A DNA stretch of 64,000 nt from Rhodopirellula sp. (GTDB lineage Bacteria; Planctomycetota; Planctomycetia; Pirellulales; Pirellulaceae), in the NCBI GenBank assembly GCA_002689655.1, contig NZHC01000009.1:1-64000 (forward strand), in the 5' to 3' direction. The notes below the pieces were generated by a model. It had not been told where the DNA came from. It searched no databases and saw only the letters and a list, made by a program, of their open reading frames with translations. Both the position numbers and the translations under genes were made by a program. Position 1 is the first letter of the stretch; each line of letters begins with the position of its first letter. This document shows, in pieces, positions 34,030 through 44,500 of this stretch.

Positions 34030-35541
34030 TCAAACTTTGTCGGCCGCTGGCACCTCGAATCCACTTCGGTAATCACGCGTCAGCATGGCATTGGCGTCTT
34101 CGTTATTCGTGAAACGCTCCGTCGCGTTATCAAATTCCAACAGAGGGCCAAGCGACAGAGGTGTTTTTGCCAAGTCGACATTGCTCTTCTCCAGATGCTC
34201 CACAGTGCGTTGCAGAGTCGCCGCATTGTCATCAAGACTTTTGATCGAAGCCAGAGCCTGTTTGATATCACCAAGGGAAGCTCGATTCTTCTCTCCCAGA
34301 TAATACGAGATATTTCCAAGGTGACTGACACCTGCAGACAGATGGCCAGTCATCGCATCAGCGTTCAAGGAATCGTAATCACGAGAAACACATGCATCTA
34401 TGAAGTTTGCAAAGTGTGCATCACCGACGTTGCTGACCTTGAACTCCTTGACAAGTTTCATGTCCTTATCAAAGACTTTGCATAAGTCATATCGAGTTTG
34501 AGCAACATAGCCATCAGTACCGTAGAAAATGACACCAATTTTGTTGCCTTTCCCTTCGCCAAACATACCTTCGACTTCTCGACCAGCCGACTCAGAAACA
34601 TCCAGGCCCCGAGTTTCAAACACGATACACTTGTCACCGTAGTCATAAATACTGACTTCGGTATTAGCGGTGTCACCGGCATCGACATAGTTTTCGTCCT
34701 TACGCTCAGCGGGGTAACCTAAACGACCACCATAACTGATGACCGATTCGGGATGACGATTCAATCCCAAACCCCAACGAGCAATATCTGTTTGGTGAGG
34801 CCCCTGATTCCCAAGGTCACCGTTCCCGTAATGACGCTGCCAATGCCAGTCATAGTGAAAACGCTGACGTGTCAACTTCGGGTCAGTATACGCAGCCGGT
34901 CCGCTCCACATATTGAAGTCGACGTTCTCTGGAATTTTGTAGTCACCCAGTGACCCGATCGATTTACGCCGTTTGTAACACAGGCCACGGGCAAAGTTCA
35001 CATCCCCAATCCCGCCATCTGCAATGAATTTAACTGCATCTTGACATGCACCGCTGCTGCGGGACTGCGTTCCGGTCTGGAACATTCGACCATATCTCTT
35101 TGCTGCCGCGACCAAAGCCCGACCTTCATGAATGTTGTGACTGACCGGTTTTTCTACGTAAACATCTTTCCCTGCCTGCATCGCCCACACGCCCATCAAA
35201 GCGTGCCAGTGATTCGGAGTCGCACAAGTCAAGATATCGATACCATCCATATCGAGCGCTTGCCGAACGTCTTTGAATACTTCAGGTGCCTTACCCTGCA
35301 TTTTGGCCACTTGGTCAGCACGCTTACGCCCGACCTCCTCGTCAATATCAACGATGGCTCGGATCACTGTCCTTGGGTCTTTATTGAATCCACGGATATG
35401 CTCGCCCCCACGACTATTCACTCCAGCTACACAAACACCCAATTGCTCGTTGGGGCTTTGCGCGGATGTGCGGGGAATGGAAGCGGCAGCAACAGTGGCA
35501 GCAGCGGCGGCTGAAAATTGGCGACGATTCAGTCTTGGCAT
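34030..35541 (-). CDS. Gfo/Idh/MocA oxidoreductase with twin-arginine signal
   Basis: This 503-residue protein from the ATG at 35541 has MPRLNRRQFSAAAAATVAAA as a twin-arginine signal, cleaved after TSAQ. The Rossmann start GVCVAGVNSRGGEH, catalytic Lys in VYVEKPVSHN and GNGDLGNQGPHQTDIARWGL are the family features. The longer frame adds 34 residues (Pro/Leu-rich) that look non-coding. It is about 145 bases downstream of the amidohydrolase/beta-lactamase fusion gene on the same strand and may be cotranscribed with it. Substrate unknown. Confidence 0.94.
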   Translation of the reverse strand: MPRLNRRQFSAAAAATVAAASIPRTSAQSPNEQLGVCVAGVNSRGGEHIRGFNKDPRTVIRAIVDIDEEVGRKRADQVAKMQGKAPEVFKDVRQALDMDGIDILTCATPNHWHALMGVWAMQAGKDVYVEKPVSHNIHEGRALVAAAKRYGRMFQTGTQSRSSGACQDAVKFIADGGIGDVNFARGLCYKRRKSIGSLGDYKIPENVDFNMWSGPAAYTDPKLTRQRFHYDWHWQRHYGNGDLGNQGPHQTDIARWGLGLNRHPESVISYGGRLGYPAERKDENYVDAGDTANTEVSIYDYGDKCIVFETRGLDVSESAGREVEGMFGEGKGNKIGVIFYGTDGYVAQTRYDLCKVFDKDMKLVKEFKVSNVGDAHFANFIDACVSRDYDSLNADAMTGHLSAGVSHLGNISYYLGEKNRASLGDIKQALASIKSLDDNAATLQRTVEHLEKSNVDLAKTPLSLGPLLEFDNATERFTNNEDANAMLTRDYRSGFEVPAADKV

Positions 35542-35685
35542 GGGGGCAGGTCTCAGGTGCAAGGGGGGGAGGGGTAAGCTAATCAATCGAGGTGGTATTA
35601 TGACATGGAAATGCAGATCGTGCATCAACCTAATCACGAGCATCCCTCAAGGAAAAAGAGCTCAGCCGAGCAAACCTTCGCTCCC

Positions 35686-38532
35686 CTACTTGGGCCACGT
35701 CTTGACCTGATTCGCCATCTGATGCAGCAATTGATCCATTTCGCGTCCGAGGTACTCGGAAACCGGACTGACCCTTGCATTCATGAGAGCAATAAAGTTC
35801 TTGCCATCGTTTCTGCGGATCAGAATACTCGCGGTGCCAGGCAACGAACCTGCGTGCCAGTGATTCAGTTTTCCCTGACGCACCACACGATTGCTCCATC
35901 CAAACGAATAGTAGACGCTTTTTTCTGTTCCGTTCTGCTCATAACCTGCTGCACCGGGTGGGCGTTGGTGCATCAATTCGATGCTTTCCTCAGACAGAAT
36001 GGGACAAGACGCAGGATTATCGAATGCAGCGGCAAACTTTGCCAAATCTGTAGCCGAAGCCAACCAACCGCCATGTGAATCCATCGCTTCCAAATTCCAC
36101 GCACCATAGGGATGGGGCACCTGCTGTTTCAAGTCACTCTGAAAGACCGACGTTCCCGTGCCAGGATGATAGTAACGCACCTCATTCACAGCTCGACGCT
36201 CTAAGCGAGTCGCCCCCAAACGCATTTGATTTGCCCCAATTGGGTCAAGCACATTCTGCTTTACATACGACTCGTATGACTGCCCACTCAGCTTTTCAAT
36301 CACTCGTCCAAGCAGGCAATATCCAAAATTTGAGTAGGCATACCGCTCACCCGGCACAAAGTCCAGCGGTTGTTCCAACATCGCAGCGATCACAGCCTGC
36401 TGATCCGCTGGTGGTTCCGTGCCTGATTTTTCAGCAAACGTCACTGACCTGAACATTGCATCGAACGATACATTGCGATCCCACCCTCCACGATGCTGCA
36501 ATAAATGCCGGATAGTAATATCACGCAATCGTTTTTCCGTTCCTTCTGCAGCATTCAATACCTCATTGATCTCCAGCAGCTTGAATACCGAATCATCAAG
36601 ATCAAGTATTCCACGCTCATGCAATTGCAGCACAGCAACCGCCGTGATCGGCTTGGAGATGCTTGCGATTCGAAAGAGGCTATCGCGATGAACCTTTTTA
36701 TCAAGAGCCACATCGGCGTACCCAAACCCCTTGGCAAAAACCACCTTACCACCATTCGTGACCGCAACAGAGGCTCCTGGCAACCTGTGTTTTTTGAGGA
36801 ACACAGCCATGGAACGATCATAATTCTCAAATGGCGGCTTGGCCTCGGACGATTTCACATGGTGTGCGGCCAATGCAGGTTGATAGCCGGGACCTCGCAG
36901 AACACGTCCCGACCGCCTCCCGGTCAACTTGCCACCTTGCAGCACGATTTGCCCGTTAACCAATACAAACTTCATGCCATGCGACACCGCATCTGGCTGC
37001 CGAAAACTGGCCTTATCTACGATCTGCTCATGGTCAAAAACAATCAAGTCAGCAGGTGCGCCGAGTTCAATTCTCCCGCGATCAAACTCGTAAACAACCT
37101 TCGCTGCAGCAGAGCTTGCCTGCGACACCATGCGTTCCAGTGAGATCACGCGCTGGTCTTTGACGTAGCGTGCGATGATGCGTGGAAACGCACCAAAAGC
37201 TCGCGGGTGCGAAGTGGTTCTACCACCACTTGCGGGACCCACATCCGTGCAAAACGAGATAAAATCCTGCTGTATGGCCATGATCTTATTGGCCTCGGAC
37301 ATCGTTTCCGGCAATGCAAAGGCACCACTGACGACCAGATTAAAAAACACATCCCAGGGATCTTCTCCGCTGGCCTCCGCAATCTTGGCCAGTGGTAACC
37401 CATCCCACTGTCTGTATCTCGGATGATTGCTTTTACCAATCACAATACGGTTCCAATCATGGCCGGCATGACTGTACCAGTTGTCCCACCCCACGGTCGA
37501 TTCCATTTCTTCACGAACTTGTTTTCGAAACTTTGGATCAGCAATTTTTTGAATCAAGGCGGCACGGCCGGCAGTGAAGTGCCTTGGATGAATCAAACCT
37601 GCAATACCCACTCCATTATTGACGTAGGGATAAATATCTGCCGTGACTTGCTGGCCCGACGCTCTGGCCTTCCTGATCAGTTCAATTGCGCGCGGCAATT
37701 TCCCCCAGTTCGCTTTGCCTGCTGCCTTCAAATGGAAAATGTGCACAGGTGTGTGTGCATCGCGTCCAATCTGCAACGCCTCCTCGACTGCCTCCAACAA
37801 GCTATCGCCTTCATTTCGTATGTGAGTGAAGTAGCCACCACCAAATTCACCAGCAACCTCAGCCAAGGCACTGATTTCCCGCGACGGTGCATACACCGCC
37901 GGCGGGTAGATCAACGCAGTGGAAACACCGATCGCCCCCGCCTGCATTGCCTCACGTATCAATTGCTTCATCTTTTCCAACTCGGCCAAATTCGGTCGTC
38001 GCTTAACATCCCCCAGCACCAGACGCCGAACCTGCGTGTGTCCAACGGTTTGAACCAAATTCACTGGCAACCCCTTCATTTCCAATAATGCGAAGTACTC
38101 ACGCATGGTTGCGTAGCCAACGCGTCTAGCACGCTCAGCAGACAGCGGAACAGCAGACACTCCCTCACCAGCATTGATGGTCGTAATACCCTGAGTAAGC
38201 AAGTTGTACGCCGAAGCTTCAGACTCAAGCATAGGGCTCGCAGTCTGCCCCATCATGTCGATGAATCCAGGAGCTACCACCAACCCCGTAGCATCAATCA
38301 CCGATCGGGCACGCTTCTCCTTGATAGTTCCAATGAAAGAGACCCGACCGTCGTTCACCGCAACATCAGCGATGTACCCTGGTTTGCCTGTGCCATCAAT
38401 CACCGTCCCGCCACGGATGACGACATCAACCAAGCCCTCACTACCAGAAGTCGTCGAACAGACAAAAATCACCATTATCGAAACGGAGAATATCCGCAAT
38501 GCCACCCAACTAGGAAACAATCGCTGCGTCAT
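35686..38532 (-). CDS. Fusion of D-aminoacylase-like amidohydrolase and serine beta-lactamase-like domain
   Basis: 948 residues from the ATG at 38532, chosen because GAGG sits nine bases upstream. An N-terminal hydrophobic signal (residues 8-25) is followed by an amidohydrolase of the N-acyl-D-amino-acid deacylase type (about 35-560): DVVIRGGTVIDGTG, GYFTHIRNEG, VHIFHLKAAG and FCTDVGPASG. The usual His-x-His after GFID is replaced by Met94 and Gln96, and the bridging Cys position reads Glu123. The second domain (about 575-948) is a class C/DD-peptidase-like serine hydrolase with S-I-S-K (Ser624, Lys627), Y-S-N (Tyr733) and HAG. Both domains could act on D-amino-acid peptides such as peptidoglycan fragments; that is inference. 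Confidence 0.9.
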   Translation of the reverse strand: MTQRLFPSWVALRIFSVSIMVIFVCSTTSGSEGLVDVVIRGGTVIDGTGKPGYIADVAVNDGRVSFIGTIKEKRARSVIDATGLVVAPGFIDMMGQTASPMLESEASAYNLLTQGITTINAGEGVSAVPLSAERARRVGYATMREYFALLEMKGLPVNLVQTVGHTQVRRLVLGDVKRRPNLAELEKMKQLIREAMQAGAIGVSTALIYPPAVYAPSREISALAEVAGEFGGGYFTHIRNEGDSLLEAVEEALQIGRDAHTPVHIFHLKAAGKANWGKLPRAIELIRKARASGQQVTADIYPYVNNGVGIAGLIHPRHFTAGRAALIQKIADPKFRKQVREEMESTVGWDNWYSHAGHDWNRIVIGKSNHPRYRQWDGLPLAKIAEASGEDPWDVFFNLVVSGAFALPETMSEANKIMAIQQDFISFCTDVGPASGGRTTSHPRAFGAFPRIIARYVKDQRVISLERMVSQASSAAAKVVYEFDRGRIELGAPADLIVFDHEQIVDKASFRQPDAVSHGMKFVLVNGQIVLQGGKLTGRRSGRVLRGPGYQPALAAHHVKSSEAKPPFENYDRSMAVFLKKHRLPGASVAVTNGGKVVFAKGFGYADVALDKKVHRDSLFRIASISKPITAVAVLQLHERGILDLDDSVFKLLEINEVLNAAEGTEKRLRDITIRHLLQHRGGWDRNVSFDAMFRSVTFAEKSGTEPPADQQAVIAAMLEQPLDFVPGERYAYSNFGYCLLGRVIEKLSGQSYESYVKQNVLDPIGANQMRLGATRLERRAVNEVRYYHPGTGTSVFQSDLKQQVPHPYGAWNLEAMDSHGGWLASATDLAKFAAAFDNPASCPILSEESIELMHQRPPGAAGYEQNGTEKSVYYSFGWSNRVVRQGKLNHWHAGSLPGTASILIRRNDGKNFIALMNARVSPVSEYLGREMDQLLHQMANQVKTWPK

Positions 38533-39260
38533 GAAATTTTCCTCTACCTTACTTCCCGCATCAAAACCAGAACAACAAAGCCCCGTCAAACACAAGCACT
38601 CAACCGTCTCTCGCCAAAGTATCACCTCAAACACCCATGTCCTAGGACATACAGGCTTGCCATCTCTGCTGAACAAAACCAGTCCAATTGCGAAGCCCAA
38701 CCCCCCATTAAGTTGTCTTCGCACGTATTCAAGCTGAGTCAATTAAGACAATGGTCGGCAGCCCAACATCACGAAGCCTTAATCACTTACATTGCCTTGA
38801 AGCAAGTGGACGTCAGGGCGTCTGGACTGCATGCTGACGTTCAATCACCCCAGAATCACTAAACAGAACCCTGCATTAGGATTTATACCATCGGACTCCT
38901 CTTCATCGCCGGGATCGTGGCCAGTGTAGCGATTGCAGCAAACAATCAAGAAGAATCACCAGTGCTCTGGGGCTTGTTAGCGTTCTTGCTCTGCATCATT
39001 GGTGGTTTTGCTGGTGGTCTCATTGGTCAATTCCTGGGTGGCGGAGCAGCCTTCATTGCCATGCAAATAAAGATAACCCAATTTGGTTGACTCAGCAGGG
39101 TCAGACACGCCAAGACGCAGACACGCAAAATGACGCTTGGCAAAAGACAGCGTCAAAAACGTGTGCAATGATGGCAATGGATTCAAGTTTTTCCGGTGTT
39201 TCTTAATCGGCCATCGGAACACACCCTGCGAATTAACAGGTACGACTTTCTCTCGATTTG
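38533..39260. other. Intergenic region with decayed membrane-protein frame
   Basis: About 730 bases between two minus-strand genes, upstream of the fusion gene. It carries the small open frame at 38881-39090 on the plus strand and nothing else supported. The promoter of the fusion gene is expected near 38540-38700. Confidence 0.5.
38881..39090 (+). pseudogene. Remnant of small glycine-zipper membrane protein
   Basis: A frame of about 69 codons reads as a membrane protein with two hydrophobic segments (LLFIAGIVASVAIAA and LLAFLLCIIGGFAGGLIG, then QFLGGGAAFIAM). It has no ATG, GTG or TTG start in place; the frame opens after a TAA at 38860. A frame with ATG at 38830 runs into it one base out of phase (MLTFNHPRITKQNPALGFI), as expected after a single-base indel. 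It may be a broken gene or use an unusual start such as ATT. Confidence 0.5.
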
Positions 39261-40238
39261 TTAACCACCGGCAGCTCTACGTTGCCGATCCCGTAATGCC
39301 CGACCGATACCTTCCTGAGACGCAGTTTGAATGAAAACCCTTTCGAAAGATTGGCGATCCACTTCACGCAGAAATTCGTAAAAGCCGGCGGCGTAGTCTT
39401 CCAAGGATCCAAAAACCTTGGATAGAGCGAACCCATCAAGTCCCTCAAAACCTTCGGTCCCGCAGAACGCGGAAACTGCTGATACCTCAACCGAGATACC
39501 GACTGGCGGCACTTCCACAATGCACACTTCGGCATGAGGTTGATAATGGGGATGCAGGATTCCTGGTGAATTGACCGGTTCTCCAGAAACAACGATCCGC
39601 CGCTTTTCACCAGCTTCGAACTCTTTTGTTTGAGGGACAACTTGCTGCAACTGATCCAGCGTTATCGCGCCAGGCCGAAGCACCACAGGATCCAACCCGC
39701 TGCAATCCACAACCGTCGATTCGATTCCGATCGTAGTTGAATCTGCGGTAAATATTGCATCGATACGTCCGTCCAAATCCTCCGACACCGCCTGCCAAGT
39801 GGTTCCACTGGGCCGACCCGACCGGTTTGCCGAAGGCGCGGCAACCGGAACAGCAGCGGTACGCAGAATCGCTCTGGCAATGGGATGATCTGGAATACGT
39901 ACACCAACCGTCGCCAAGCCCGCGGTCACTTCGTGACTGATGATTGGCAGCTTGGGAAGCACCAGTGTTAAAGGTCCGGGACAGAAAGCATCCAGCAACA
40001 CCCGAGCAACCGTTGGCAATTCCGCTGCCGCACGGGCCCAATGACTGCCGTCATCCAAATGCACAATCAAAGGGTTGTTACTTGGCCTGCCCTTAGCTTC
40101 AAACAGCTTCGCCACAGCATCACCATTTGTGGCATCCACCCCGATTCCAAACACGGTTTCCGTGGGAAACGCAACCAAACCACCCTCGCGAATGATTTCG
40201 GCCGCTCTCTCTGCGGAATCTATATATTCTGTCAACAA
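39261..40238 (-). CDS. L-threonylcarbamoyladenylate synthase (Sua5/YrdC/YwlC)
   Basis: Makes threonylcarbamoyl-AMP from threonine, bicarbonate and ATP for the t6A37 modification of ANN-decoding tRNAs. The YrdC domain (about 1-205) shows GGLVAFPTETVFGIG, KGRPSNNPLIVH, CPGPLTLVL and SANRSGRPSG. A linker SPGILHPHYQP leads to a Sua5-type C-terminal domain to residue 325, so it is the long Sua5 version. No ATG exists: the frame opens after a TGA shortly upstream, so TTG at 40238 or 40235 is the start. Cytoplasmic housekeeping gene. Confidence 0.95.
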   Translation of the reverse strand: MLTEYIDSAERAAEIIREGGLVAFPTETVFGIGVDATNGDAVAKLFEAKGRPSNNPLIVHLDDGSHWARAAAELPTVARVLLDAFCPGPLTLVLPKLPIISHEVTAGLATVGVRIPDHPIARAILRTAAVPVAAPSANRSGRPSGTTWQAVSEDLDGRIDAIFTADSTTIGIESTVVDCSGLDPVVLRPGAITLDQLQQVVPQTKEFEAGEKRRIVVSGEPVNSPGILHPHYQPHAEVCIVEVPPVGISVEVSAVSAFCGTEGFEGLDGFALSKVFGSLEDYAAGFYEFLREVDRQSFERVFIQTASQEGIGRALRDRQRRAAGG

Positions 40239-40480
40239 TCTTCGCGTCTCTTGTCAGCGTTGCAAACCAAGTGGATTCCCAAGGTGTCACTTCAAACCCT
40301 GCACTCATAGTGCACAGTGCAATACTCAACTCATGTGCGTCTACCGCACCAGTGCGAACCAACACCGCGGGAGACCCACCAAGGGGTGATTCAGGGACAG
40401 CCCTTCGGAAGCCCCAAAACGTCCTCACCAGAGTTGACAGCAGCAACGAGGCGGTAAATCAAATTATCTGCTTGTCGCCG

Positions 40481-41398
40481 CTACTTTTTTTCCGGAGCAA
40501 GTGCCACATCGCCTTGCGAACTCTTTCCAGTCGGTGCATCGTCGATAGCAAGGTCGCCAATCGCATACTGAATCCCGTCGATCATATGCTGAAGGATCAC
40601 AGGGTTCTGGAACGTCTCTGGACGATGCCCAAAGTTAGTATAAAACACGCGTCCCTCACCAGCTTTGCGAACCCATGACACGGGCACTTCTCGTGGCCCA
40701 TCTTTGATTCGATCTGAAACCGTGTTCTTGGACATATCCAAGCTCACCAGCACCCGCAGCGTCTCAGGCCCCGCATAAGATTCTGGTTTGTACTGATAGA
40801 TCTCATCTTGGTGCCAAAACCCTTTTCCACTAAACGCTTGATTCAATTTGTTTGCTGGGTCGTCAAGTTTAAACGCCCAGGTACCGCCGGCTCCCCACGG
40901 GTGGCCATTAAAAATGCCACCAACCAAGGCCAGAGCTTCTGGATGCCGTCCGAAGTTATCACTGGCGGCATGAAAACCAGCCAACCCCTTGCCTTTCGAA
41001 ATGAAGTCAAGAAACGCATTCAATTGCGAAGCTTCCGGAAACTGCATGTGCGTTGTGTTGTTCAAGAGAATGCAATCGTACTTTGCAAGATTATCTGGCG
41101 TGAATGCCTCGTAGTCTTCAGCAAGATCCACCTGAAACGCCCCCGTTTTTTCCCCCAATGTCTGTACGGCAAAGTTCCCGAAGGGAATCGACTGGTGAAC
41201 AAAGCCACCGCAACGGTAAAAAACGAGAACACGGCGTTCTTTAGCTGGCTCCGCTGTCGCCTGCTTGGGCACTGCCGCAGCGATTGCCTCACGTGCCTGA
41301 TCTGGAATCGGCTTGAAGCGTGACTTTTTCTCCTGTTGAGCGAGCAAAAGTGATGGCAACAATAAGGCGAGGGTCAAGGAGCAAAACAGGCGTGGCAT
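40481..41398 (-). CDS. ThuA-like domain protein, exported
   Basis: This 305-residue protein has a signal peptide (LFCSLTLALLLPSLLLAQ). It is followed by a ThuA-like (trehalose utilisation) domain with a class-I glutamine-amidotransferase-like fold: RVLVFYRCGGFVHQSIP, LAKYDCILLNNTTH, GKGLAGFHAASDNF, GGTWAFKLDDP and GRVFYTNFGHRPE. ThuA is linked to disaccharide oxidation, and planctomycete genomes often place such genes with Gfo/Idh/MocA genes. The ATG has GGAG a few bases upstream. No nucleophile Cys of true amidotransferases is seen. Exact role unknown. Confidence 0.92.
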   Translation of the reverse strand: MPRLFCSLTLALLLPSLLLAQQEKKSRFKPIPDQAREAIAAAVPKQATAEPAKERRVLVFYRCGGFVHQSIPFGNFAVQTLGEKTGAFQVDLAEDYEAFTPDNLAKYDCILLNNTTHMQFPEASQLNAFLDFISKGKGLAGFHAASDNFGRHPEALALVGGIFNGHPWGAGGTWAFKLDDPANKLNQAFSGKGFWHQDEIYQYKPESYAGPETLRVLVSLDMSKNTVSDRIKDGPREVPVSWVRKAGEGRVFYTNFGHRPETFQNPVILQHMIDGIQYAIGDLAIDDAPTGKSSQGDVALAPEKK

Positions 41399-41562
41399 TC
41401 ATCTCTCCAAAAATCAGGCGGGAAGGGGATCGCAGGCAAATTTTTCTGCGAACCAACCCTATTATAGCAGAAGCTTCATCGTTGTAGATGTAGCCCCTTG
41501 ATCAGAAGGCGGACGACACCTCGAAAGTAAATCTGCCTGCAGGGCAAGTAGCAGCAGCAAAA

Positions 41563-44500
41563 CTAGTGTTCCGTCGCCAAATAGACTTCAGCATCGGCAA
41601 CCACATGATCCGAGGCGAACCGCAAACGCTCATATATCTGTTGAGGATCCTGAACATCTTCCGCCAAGAGGGAATCTTCCATTTCGCGTGCCAACTGATG
41701 TGCATGAATCGCCCCCACGGACAGTGACGCCCCTTTGTAGGTATGAACAGCTCGGAGAATTTCGTCACGGTCGTTCTGCTGAATAGCACGCTGCACAGAC
41801 TCCAGCAGACACTTGGACTCTCCCAAGTAGACGCGAAGCAAATCGCGCAGCAATTCCTCATCGCCACCCACCGCTTGTCGGGCCTGACTCCAGCAAATCG
41901 CTTCACCGTCCTCCGGTTGAGACAAGATTGATTTGTCTGTCAGGCCGACAGCGGTGCCACCTTTGAAGGCTGAACCGACCTCGCCAGCTGCCTCGACGGT
42001 GTGCTCGACGGTGTGCTCGACGGTGTGCTCGACGGTGTGCTCGACGGTGTGCTCGCGACCATCATTCAACGGGCTTGTAGGATGTGGGAGCTCGACCAGC
42101 TCAGTGCGTGCCAGCTCAGTGCGTGCCAGCTCAGTGCGTGCCAGCTCAGTGCGTGCCGGATCACTGCCGGAGGCTTTATCTGCCGCCAACCCCAAGACGA
42201 CCGAAAGTTTTTCAAGCACCGTCCTGACTCGAATTGGTTTTGCCACGTATTCGTCCATTCCGACCGAGAGACACTTCTCACGATCACCTTTCATGGCATG
42301 AGCCGTCATCGCAATGATCGGCAAGTGTCGTCCGCTTCTCGCTTCACGACTCCGGATTTCCTTGGTCGCCTCAATCCCATCCACGATCGGCATCTGAATG
42401 TCCATCAACACGACGTCAAACTCCTGCCGCGTCGATAACTCGAGTGCTTCTCGACCATCCTTAGCCGTCGTGACATGGTGCCCATGCTTTTCAAGGACGC
42501 CAACAGCAAGTCGCTGATTGATCTCATTGTCTTCGGCAAGCAGAATTTTCAGTTCCCTCAACTCTGAGCCTGAAGCTGGATCAGCATCAGGTACAAAATC
42601 ATCTGGCTCAGCAACGCCAAGGCACCGCACGATTGAATCAAACAGATCAGATTGCTTGACTGGCTTCATCAGCCGCTCAGTAATCCCCAACCGAGTGCGA
42701 ACATCACTATCTCCATCGCGGCCGCCACTTGTGAGCACAATGACCTGTGTGTCCGTAAATCCAACTTGCCGTCGCATTTCCGCAATGAGGCTATAACCAT
42801 TCATGACTGGCATATTCACATCGGTGACGACAAGCGAGATTGGCTCTTCCCGAGCATCCGCGCTTTGCAACTCGTTGAGTGCCATTTCAGCAGAGTTGGC
42901 AAGATATGGCACCATACCCCAGTTAGACAGCATCTCATCGAGAATCATCAGATTTGTTTCATTGTCATCAACCACCAGCACCCGGGTTCCACCAACGACA
43001 ACGACGCCACGTTCCTGTTGCGTCTCGATTCCTTCAGGAGCCCGTTTTAGCGACAACTGGAAGTGGAAATTACTTCCTTGATCCAGCTGGCTGGACAGCT
43101 CGATTTTTCCGCCCATCAGGTTCACCAGCCTGGAAGAAATGGACAATCCCAATCCTGTGCCGCCGTAACGGCGTGTGGTGGATGTATCTGCCTGCTCGAA
43201 CTCCCCGAAAATCGCGCCATGCTTCTCTTCCGGAATACCAATCCCGGTATCCCTGACTGATATTTCCAAGAGCACCTCACCCTGAGTGGCGGGCAAATCG
43301 GAGACATGGACCAACACCTCTCCGGCGTGCGTGAACTTCACCGCGTTACCGATCAGATTGTTCATCACCTGACGCAACCGCCCGGCGTCACCCACGACAA
43401 AGCGAGGCACATGCGGATCAACCCTGAACGCTAATTCAATCTTTTTCCCGTGCGCTCGTGGCGCAAACGAACCGATTGTGTCACCAAGACTCTCGCGAAG
43501 GTCGAACACACGTTCTTCCAACTCGAGTTTCCCTGCTTCGATTTTAGAGAAATCAAGCACATCATTGATCACGCCAAGCAGAGCATCTCCGGACTCCTCC
43601 ACCATGGACAGGTACTTGCGTTGATAGTCATCTAATTTGGTATCAAGGACCAATTCAGTCATCCCAATGATGGCGTTCATCGGCGTACGAATCTCATGAC
43701 TCATATTCGCCAAGAAATCACTTTTCGCTCGATTAGCACGATCAGCCAACTCTTTGGCATTCAGGATCTCCCGCTCGGCTCGTTTGCGCGCCGTGATGTC
43801 GTGCCCGATTCCTACAACTCCATTGACGACACCCTTTTCATCAACAAGAGGCACTTTGGTGGTCAGTAACCAGATATCATCCCCCGACTTTGCCTTATGC
43901 GATTCTTCCCGATCTAGCAAAGACTCACGTGTGCGCATCACGATCTGATCATCCGCAACGTAGTTGCATGCTAATTCTGGTGGGGAGAAATCGTAATCGT
44001 TCTTGCCGACCAGCTCTGACGGGTGATCCAATTTCAGCAACCGCAGTAAGGCAGCATTTGCAGTCACAAATCTTCCAGCACGATCCTTGACATAAATCAG
44101 GTCAGGCACGTTATCGATGATCGTTTTGAGAAGATCCCTCTCTCGGGCAAGTTCCTGCTCAGCCTGCTTTTGCCTCGTCACATCCCTTGAAATACCGAAG
44201 GTCCCAATCACGTTACCTTTTTTGTCTTTCAGGGGAACCTTGGTCGTACTACACCACGTTTCTGAACCATCACCAAAGGTCTCATGCTCGATGTCAGAAA
44301 GGATTGCTTGCCCCGTCTTCATGATTCCACGTTCATCCGCCAAAGCTTTCCGGGAATGCTCCAGCGAGAAGAAGTCTGCATCTGACTTACCGACGGCTTC
44401 GCGTGGTTCGGCAAGTCCAAATTTGGTTGCACAACTTTGACTCAAGCGAATGAACCGACTGTCACAATCTTTGAAGTAGACAGAATCAGGTACCGTTTCG

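Noticed and set aside
37423-38088. A 221-residue plus-strand frame opposite the amidohydrolase domain
   Set aside because: Antisense shadow of a recognisable enzyme.
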